The notes below the pieces were generated by a model. It was given only the letters and a program-made list of their open reading frames with translations, did not search any database and was not told the DNA's origin. Shown here in pieces: positions 41,084-45,007 of a stretch of DNA of 45,007 bases. Both the position numbers and the translations under genes were made by a program. Position 1 is the first letter of the stretch; each line of letters starts with the position of its first letter. Source of the stretch: Casp-actino8 sp964513215 (lineage in GTDB: Bacteria; Actinomycetota; Acidimicrobiia; Acidimicrobiales; Ilumatobacteraceae); the NCBI GenBank assembly GCA_964513215.1, contig CAZELU010000014.1, forward strand, positions 1 through 45,007, read 5' to 3'.

Positions 41084-41914
41084 ATGCCGATCCTGCACGC
41101 CATCGTTCTCGGCATCGTGCAGGGTCTCACCGAATTCCTCCCCATCTCGTCGAGTGGCCACCTGATCGTGGTGCCGTGGCTGTTCGGCTGGGACGACTTC
41201 TCGGACGAAGGAATCAAGAAGGCCTTCGACGTGGCTCTGCACTTCGGCACGCTCATCGCGGTCATCGCCTACTTCCGACGCGATGTGGTGTCGCTCGTGC
41301 GCAACGGTGTCCGAGCGGCGTTCGTGCCGTCGGCGCGCGCGAACCCCGAGGGTCGACTGGCCTGGTTGCTCGTGTTGTCGTGCGTGCCGGCCGCGCTGGT
41401 TGGTGCGCTCTTCGAATCGTGGATCGACGACACGCTCGGTGGCCCGATCGTGATCGCGGTGTCGCTCGTGTTGTTCGGCGTGGTACTCGCGTGGGCCGAT
41501 CGTCGCGCGGGCTCACGCTCGCTCGAGTCGTTGAATCTGCGCGACACCGTGCTGGTGGGCGCGGCTCAGGTCCTCGCACTCAATCCGGGTACGTCACGCT
41601 CGGGAATCACCATGTCGGCCGCGCGCCTGCTGGGTTACGAGCGCGATGCCGCAGTGCGACTCTCGTTCCTGATGAGCCTGCCGGTCATCCTGGGTGCCGT
41701 CGTGGTGAAAGTGGGCGGACTGGTGGCCGACGGTGTGCCCGACGGGCTTCTCACACCGATGATCGTGGGTGTGATCACGGCAGCCATCTCGGGTTGGATC
41801 GCGGTGTGGGGTCTCTTGCGACTGGTACGAACGCGAAACTTCGATCCGTTCGTGATGTACCGAGTGGCGCTGGCCGCGCTGATTCTTCTGGTGGCCGCGG
41901 CCGGTTGGCGCTGA
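41084..41914 (+). CDS. uppP: Undecaprenyl-diphosphatase UppP (BacA)
   Basis: 276 residues from MPILHAIVLGIVQGLTEFLPISSSGHL, which is the conserved start of BacA/UppP; an open frame further upstream lies inside tldE. The membrane enzyme recycles undecaprenyl diphosphate for cell-wall synthesis and confers bacitracin tolerance. The first motif (E17-FLPISSSGH) and second motif LNPGTSRSGITMSAARLLG (with catalytic Ser/Arg) are present, along with about eight helices. ATG follows CAGGCT after 6 nt. Confidence 0.95.
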   Translation: MPILHAIVLGIVQGLTEFLPISSSGHLIVVPWLFGWDDFSDEGIKKAFDVALHFGTLIAVIAYFRRDVVSLVRNGVRAAFVPSARANPEGRLAWLLVLSCVPAALVGALFESWIDDTLGGPIVIAVSLVLFGVVLAWADRRAGSRSLESLNLRDTVLVGAAQVLALNPGTSRSGITMSAARLLGYERDAAVRLSFLMSLPVILGAVVVKVGGLVADGVPDGLLTPMIVGVITAAISGWIAVWGLLRLVRTRNFDPFVMYRVALAALILLVAAAGWR

Positions 41915-41928
41915 GCAGCCGCGCGCCG

Positions 41929-42270
41929 TCAGGCCGAGGTCGACGCCGCTGAACTCGTGCTCGACGAGCTCGACGCTGCTGAACTCGATGAGGACGAACT
42001 CGAGTCGCTCGACGAAGTGCTCGAACCCGAATCGCTCGACGAACTCGACGAACTGCCACCGGAACTCGACGAACTCGACGATCCGCGCGAGTCGGTCTTG
42101 TAGAAGCCGCCGCCCTTGAAGGTGACACCCACGGGCTGGAACACCTTCTTCACCGGACGCATCTTTCCGTCGGCCGGATGCGGGGCTTCGGTGAGCGCGT
42201 CGTCGGAGAACGCCTGTTGGATCTCGATGGTCTCACCGGTGTCGATGAACTTGTACACGTAAGTCGGCAT
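41929..42270 (-). CDS. FmdB-like protein lacking zinc cysteines, with poly-Ser tail
   Basis: 113 residues. The start MPTYVYKFIDTGE, the block QQAFSDDALTE and the block GVTFKGGGFYKTDSR are those of FmdB-type zinc-ribbon proteins. The two CxxC pairs are absent: FIDTGETIEI stands in place of the first and APHPADGK in place of the second, and the protein has no cysteine. Residues 64-113 are about 75% serine with a few Gly, Asp, Thr and Ala, so a disordered tail is expected. Possible promoter TAGACT lies at 42293-42298 with GGAGAG as ribosome site. Function unknown; FmdB was named for a regulatory role in amide use, which is unproven here. Confidence 0.85.
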   Translation of the reverse strand: MPTYVYKFIDTGETIEIQQAFSDDALTEAPHPADGKMRPVKKVFQPVGVTFKGGGFYKTDSRGSSSSSSSGGSSSSSSSDSGSSTSSSDSSSSSSSSAASSSSSTSSAASTSA

Positions 42271-42292
42271 GGGGGTTCTCTCCAGGTGCGGA

Positions 42293-42302
42293 AGTCTAGG
42301 GT
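42293..42302. promoter_or_regulatory. Overlapping divergent -10 boxes for the FmdB-like gene and galU
   Basis: Plus strand TAGGGT (42297-42302) is 6 nt from the galU GTG. Minus strand TAGACT (42293-42298) is 22 nt from the FmdB-like ATG and leaves room for its Shine-Dalgarno. The two boxes share TA/TA at 42297-42298. Simultaneous open complexes seem impossible. Confidence 0.5.
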
Positions 42303-42308
42303 TGGCTC

Positions 42309-43181
42309 GTGCCGAGCGCTATCCGCACCGCCGTCGTGCCCGCCGCCGGGCAGGGAACGCGCATGTTGCCGGCCACCAAGGCCGTACCCAAGGAGTTGCT
42401 GCCGATCCTCGAGCAACCGGCGCTGCAGTTCATCGTGGACGAAGCCGTCGGAGCCGGGGTCGACCATGTGGTGATCGTCACCAGTCGTGCCAAGCCGGCG
42501 ATCGAGGCCTACTTCGAACGCAACGAGTTGGTGGAGAGCATTCTCGACAAGCAGGGTCGGGGTGGACTCGCCGATCGTCTGCGGCGCTACGGATCCGAGG
42601 TGCGCGTGTCGTTCGTGTACCAAGACGAGCCACTCGGACTCGGCCATGCGGTGGCGTGTGCTCGGCCAGCGGTGGGCGACGAGCCCTTCTTCGTGTTGCT
42701 CCCCGACGAGTTGATGGGCGACTCGTCGTTGCTGACCAGTCTGGGCTCGGTCGTCGAGGCCACCGGCGTTCCGGCGATCGCCCTGAAGCGCATGGAGCAG
42801 AAGGAACTCTTCCGTTACGGCGTGGTCGATCCGGTGGGCGATGTGCGCTCGGTGGTCGGCGCCGACGTGGTTCCGTTCGCGTCGGTGGTGGAGAAGCCGA
42901 GTGGCGACGCGCCGAGCGACCTCGTGATCATCGGTCGCTACGCCTTGCTGCCCGATGTCTTCGACGACTTGGCGAACCTCGCTCCGTCGGCGTCCGGCGA
43001 GATTCAACTCAGCGACGCTTTGTCGGTGCAGGCGTCTCGTCATCCGCTGAACGGGGTGATGTCGAACGTGAGTCGTCGCGACATCGGCAACCCGGTCGGT
43101 TGGCTGCAGGCCGTCGTCGAAGCCGGCCTCGAACACGCCGAATACGGCCCAGCGTTCACGGCGTGGTTGGCTCAGCGTTAG
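42309..43181 (+). CDS. galU: UTP--glucose-1-phosphate uridylyltransferase GalU
   Basis: 290 residues from GTG 42309. Makes UDP-glucose for glycans and glycolipids. The nucleotide loop VVPAAGQGTRMLPATKAVPKELLPI (about residues 9-33), QFIVDEAVGAGVD, VYQDEPLGLGHAV, FVLLPDELMGD and VVEKPSGDAPSDLVIIGRY are the standard GalU signature blocks. Normal length. Leaderless start after TAGGGT. Converges on the glycolipid-binding-family gene with 8 bp between stops. Confidence 0.95.
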   Translation: MPSAIRTAVVPAAGQGTRMLPATKAVPKELLPILEQPALQFIVDEAVGAGVDHVVIVTSRAKPAIEAYFERNELVESILDKQGRGGLADRLRRYGSEVRVSFVYQDEPLGLGHAVACARPAVGDEPFFVLLPDELMGDSSLLTSLGSVVEATGVPAIALKRMEQKELFRYGVVDPVGDVRSVVGADVVPFASVVEKPSGDAPSDLVIIGRYALLPDVFDDLANLAPSASGEIQLSDALSVQASRHPLNGVMSNVSRRDIGNPVGWLQAVVEAGLEHAEYGPAFTAWLAQR

Positions 43182-43189
43182 GTGATGCG

Positions 43190-43762
43190 TCAGGCGACGC
43201 GCCGGAAGTGCCCGGGCAGATCGAGCACCAACCCGTACTGATCGACCTCGAACTCGTGTGACGGCGCTTCGTCGTCACGGTGCACGACCCACAGGCCATA
43301 GCTGAGCCGGGTGTAGTCGAGGCGGGCGCGCTGAATCGACAGTGTTTCGGTGTCGACGGTGATCGATTCGACGTCGGCCGACTGTCCGATGGACAGGTGC
43401 AGGCGGCGGATGGCCATCGTGCGGGTGAACGGACTGCACAGCAGGTCGATGTCGTGACAGCCGCCGAGATCACGACGCTGCGCACCGTTCACTTCGCCCC
43501 ACTTGCCGCGGCCGTCGTTGGCAAGCCAGAGATCGGGGTCGTCCATGTCGCGGAACAGGAGCATCTGCTGGAGTTGCCACGAAGCGGTGAACCGGAACAC
43601 GTACTGGATGTCGGCCCCTTGGACCAGACCCTCGGCAGTCCAGGCTTCGTTCTCGAATCGCAAGGTGAGGGTCTCGCGGAAGTTTCCGTCGTCGGTGACC
43701 CAGGCCGCGGTCATCCCCTCGAGTGGCAGTCGCGAATACTCGAGGCGATCGTCGCGGGTCAC
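43190..43762 (-). CDS. Putative glycolipid-binding family protein (PF06475/DUF1089-type)
   Basis: 190 residues from GTG 43762 (VTRDDRLEYSRLPLEG). This start is 6 nt after CACACT; an in-frame start at 43837 would overlap the moeA promoter and start. Family marks are LWLANDGRGKWGEVNG and LGGCHDIDLLCSPFTRTMAIRRL, near the stretch G-C-x-D-I-D-L-x-x-(S/T)-P-F-T-x-T found in this family, and a C-terminal beta-rich half. The family name comes from structure-based suggestion; biochemical function is not established. No signal peptide, so cytoplasmic. Confidence 0.78.
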   Translation of the reverse strand: MTRDDRLEYSRLPLEGMTAAWVTDDGNFRETLTLRFENEAWTAEGLVQGADIQYVFRFTASWQLQQMLLFRDMDDPDLWLANDGRGKWGEVNGAQRRDLGGCHDIDLLCSPFTRTMAIRRLHLSIGQSADVESITVDTETLSIQRARLDYTRLSYGLWVVHRDDEAPSHEFEVDQYGLVLDLPGHFRRVA

Positions 43763-43768
43763 GGTTCG

Positions 43769-43774
43769 AGTGTG
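43769..43774 (-). promoter_or_regulatory. Candidate -10 box of the glycolipid-binding-family gene
   Basis: Minus strand CACACT, then 6 nt, then GTG (43762). The box is 22 bp from the divergent moeA -10. Confidence 0.4.
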
Positions 43775-43795
43775 CCAGCAAACGAGCCGTACCGG

Positions 43796-43801
43796 TACCG
43801 T
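43796..43801 (+). promoter_or_regulatory. Candidate -10 box of moeA
   Basis: TACCGT, then 7 nt, then ATG 43809; no Shine-Dalgarno. It is part of a GTACCGGTAC palindrome at 43790-43799. Confidence 0.5.
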
Positions 43802-43808
43802 CTCGGGC

Positions 43809-45007
43809 ATGTTGCCGATCGAAGAGGCCCGCCGCACCGTCTTCGACCGCTGCTCCGTTCTTCCGACGGTCTCGATTCACGTTCACGACGCCACGCGATC
43901 GGTTCTCGCTGCCGACGCCGTCGCAACCGAAGACGTTCCTCCGTTCGCCAACACGGCGGTGGATGGATACGCGGTGCGGTCGGCCGACACCGCCGGAGCG
44001 TCGAACACACCAGTTCGTCTGCGCGTCACCGGTGAGATCGCCGCGGGTGCGGCCGGCGACATGACGGTCGAAGCCGGAACTGCGGTGCGCATCATGACGG
44101 GTGCTCCCATGCCTCACGGTGCCGACGCCGTGGTGATGGTGGAAGACACGGTGTTCGCGGGCGATCGCGCGTCTTTCGACGGTTCGCAGTCGGTGGAGAT
44201 TCGTCGCGAGGTGGCGCGCGGCTCGGGAGTCCGAGGTGCCGGAGACGACGTTCGGGTCGGCACGACGGTGTTCACGGCCGGCACCGAGATCACTCCGGCG
44301 GTGGCGGGAGTGCTGGCCTCGATCAACGTTCGCGAACCGCGAGTGGTGAAGCGCCCTCGTGTGGCGGTGTTGTCAACCGGGGACGAACTCGTCGACGACG
44401 GATCACCGCTCGCACCCGGACAAATTCGTGAGAGCAACAAGACCATGCTCATCGGAGCCGTCGACGCCAGTGGTGCGATCGCCGTCGATTACGGCATCGT
44501 GCGCGACGACGAAGCAGCTCTCGAACAGACCCTGCGACTGGCGGCGGCCGAATGCGACGCGATCGTCACGAGCGGTGGTGTGAGCATGGGCGACTACGAC
44601 GTCGTCAAGGCCGTGCTGTCGCGTATCGCCGACATGTCGTGGATGCAGATCGCCATCAAGCCGGCCAAGCCGTTCGCGTTCGGATTGCTGACGCGGCGCG
44701 GCGGTGGTTCGGTGCCGGTGTTCGGACTGCCGGGTAATCCCGTCAGTTCGCTCGTGAGTTTCGAATTGATCGCGCGTCCGGCCCTGCGCAAGATGGCCGG
44801 TCACCGTCCCGACGTCTGGGATCGGCCCCATGTGCGGGCCGTGTGCGATGCCGAACTCAAGCGTTCGCCCGACGGCAAGGTGCACTATCAGCGTGCGGTG
44901 GCCCGTTTCGCCGAGGACGGTCGCGTGCACGTGACACCGGTGTCGGCGCAGGGCAGCCACCAGTTGGCCGCCACCGCGCTGGCCACGGCCATCGTGGCCG
45001 TTCCCGA
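43809..45007 (+). CDS. moeA: Molybdopterin molybdenumtransferase MoeA, 3' end outside window
   Basis: 399 complete codons are in view, of a family usually about 400-420 long, so only the last residues are missing. Inserts molybdenum into adenylylated molybdopterin. N-terminal MLPIEEARRTVFDRC, FANTAVDGYAVRSADT, and domain II RIMTGAPMPHGADAVVMVEDT. The MoCF domain has VAVLSTGDELVDDGSPL, then SGGVSMGDYDVVKAVL and FGLPGNPVSSLVSFELIARPAL. C-terminal domain IV follows. It can serve the molybdopterin oxidoreductase found at 3157-5367. Leaderless context. Confidence 0.96.
   Translation, partial: MLPIEEARRTVFDRCSVLPTVSIHVHDATRSVLAADAVATEDVPPFANTAVDGYAVRSADTAGASNTPVRLRVTGEIAAGAAGDMTVEAGTAVRIMTGAPMPHGADAVVMVEDTVFAGDRASFDGSQSVEIRREVARGSGVRGAGDDVRVGTTVFTAGTEITPAVAGVLASINVREPRVVKRPRVAVLSTGDELVDDGSPLAPGQIRESNKTMLIGAVDASGAIAVDYGIVRDDEAALEQTLRLAAAECDAIVTSGGVSMGDYDVVKAVLSRIADMSWMQIAIKPAKPFAFGLLTRRGGGSVPVFGLPGNPVSSLVSFELIARPALRKMAGHRPDVWDRPHVRAVCDAELKRSPDGKVHYQRAVARFAEDGRVHVTPVSAQGSHQLAATALATAIVAVP

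Noticed and set aside
41935..42090. Tandem-repeat or CRISPR-like array (repeating gaactcgacgaa units)
   Set aside because: The units are irregular and in frame; they encode the poly-Ser tail of the FmdB-like protein. No spacer/repeat structure.

Overview
The window reads as chromosomal DNA of a high-GC Gram-positive bacterium (Actinomycetota). The best guess is the Acidimicrobiia/Ilumatobacter-like branch, at moderate confidence, judged from protein flavour and not from a marker gene. Supporting signs are very dense genes, many 4-bp ATGA stop/start overlaps, frequent GTG starts, a mycothiol-type MDMPI-fold protein, a DnaE2 polymerase, and start codons that sit 6-7 nt downstream of TANNNT-like boxes with no Shine-Dalgarno (leaderless mRNAs). 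I saw no tRNA, rRNA, insertion sequence, prophage or CRISPR array. This is mostly core and biosynthetic chromosome with some unusual accessory proteins.

Layout. 1-1905: 3' part of dnaE2, convergent with a minus-strand run (ino1, molybdopterin oxidoreductase, DUF3054-like, EamA transporter; 6703 down to 1902). 6781-12733 (+): folD, then an ilv attenuator with a 16-residue leader peptide, ilvB-ilvN-ilvC, a 55-bp near-perfect palindrome and metY with a compact control region. 12734-14759 (-): serC and a PAC2-family gene, divergent from an aspartate aminotransferase (+). 16000-18846 (-): cobO-cobU-cobT-cobS (corrinoid adenosylation and nucleotide-loop assembly). 18950-21880 (+): cobalamin riboswitch and the B12 importer btuF-btuC-btuD. 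21903-24290 (+): MDMPI-like protein and a CopC-CopD fusion. 24295-27209 (-): a Gfo/Idh/MocA-GNAT fusion, a 63-residue WXG100-like protein and an unknown 390-residue protein. 27235-31226 (-): TPP riboswitch, thiN and a thiamine-type ABC importer (thiB-thiP-thiQ). 31334-32787 (+): SDR and NfuA-like protein. 32817-38240 (-): D-aminoacylase-type amidohydrolase, dxs with an inositol-monophosphatase-family gene, and a PAP2-family membrane protein. 38326-41914 (+): tldD-tldE and uppP. 41929-45007: an FmdB-like protein that has lost its zinc cysteines, galU, a glycolipid-binding-family protein and the 5' part of moeA.

How the genes fit together. Two vitamins are handled by paired uptake and processing modules: B12 (riboswitch-controlled import, opposite an operon that adenosylates corrinoids and attaches the lower ligand) and thiamine (riboswitch-controlled pyrophosphokinase plus importer). 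No de novo corrin or thiamine synthesis gene is visible here. Amino-acid genes form a second theme: branched-chain by attenuation, sulfur assimilation by metY, serine by serC, and aspartate aminotransferase. Envelope and lipid precursors are a third (ino1, dxs, uppP, galU, PAP2). The most notable observations are the repeated leaderless promoter layout with overlapping divergent -10 boxes, the nested inverted repeats before metY, a switchable helix pair behind the B12 aptamer, the WXG100-like gene pair beside an oxidoreductase-acetyltransferase fusion, and the cysteine-less FmdB with a poly-serine tail.
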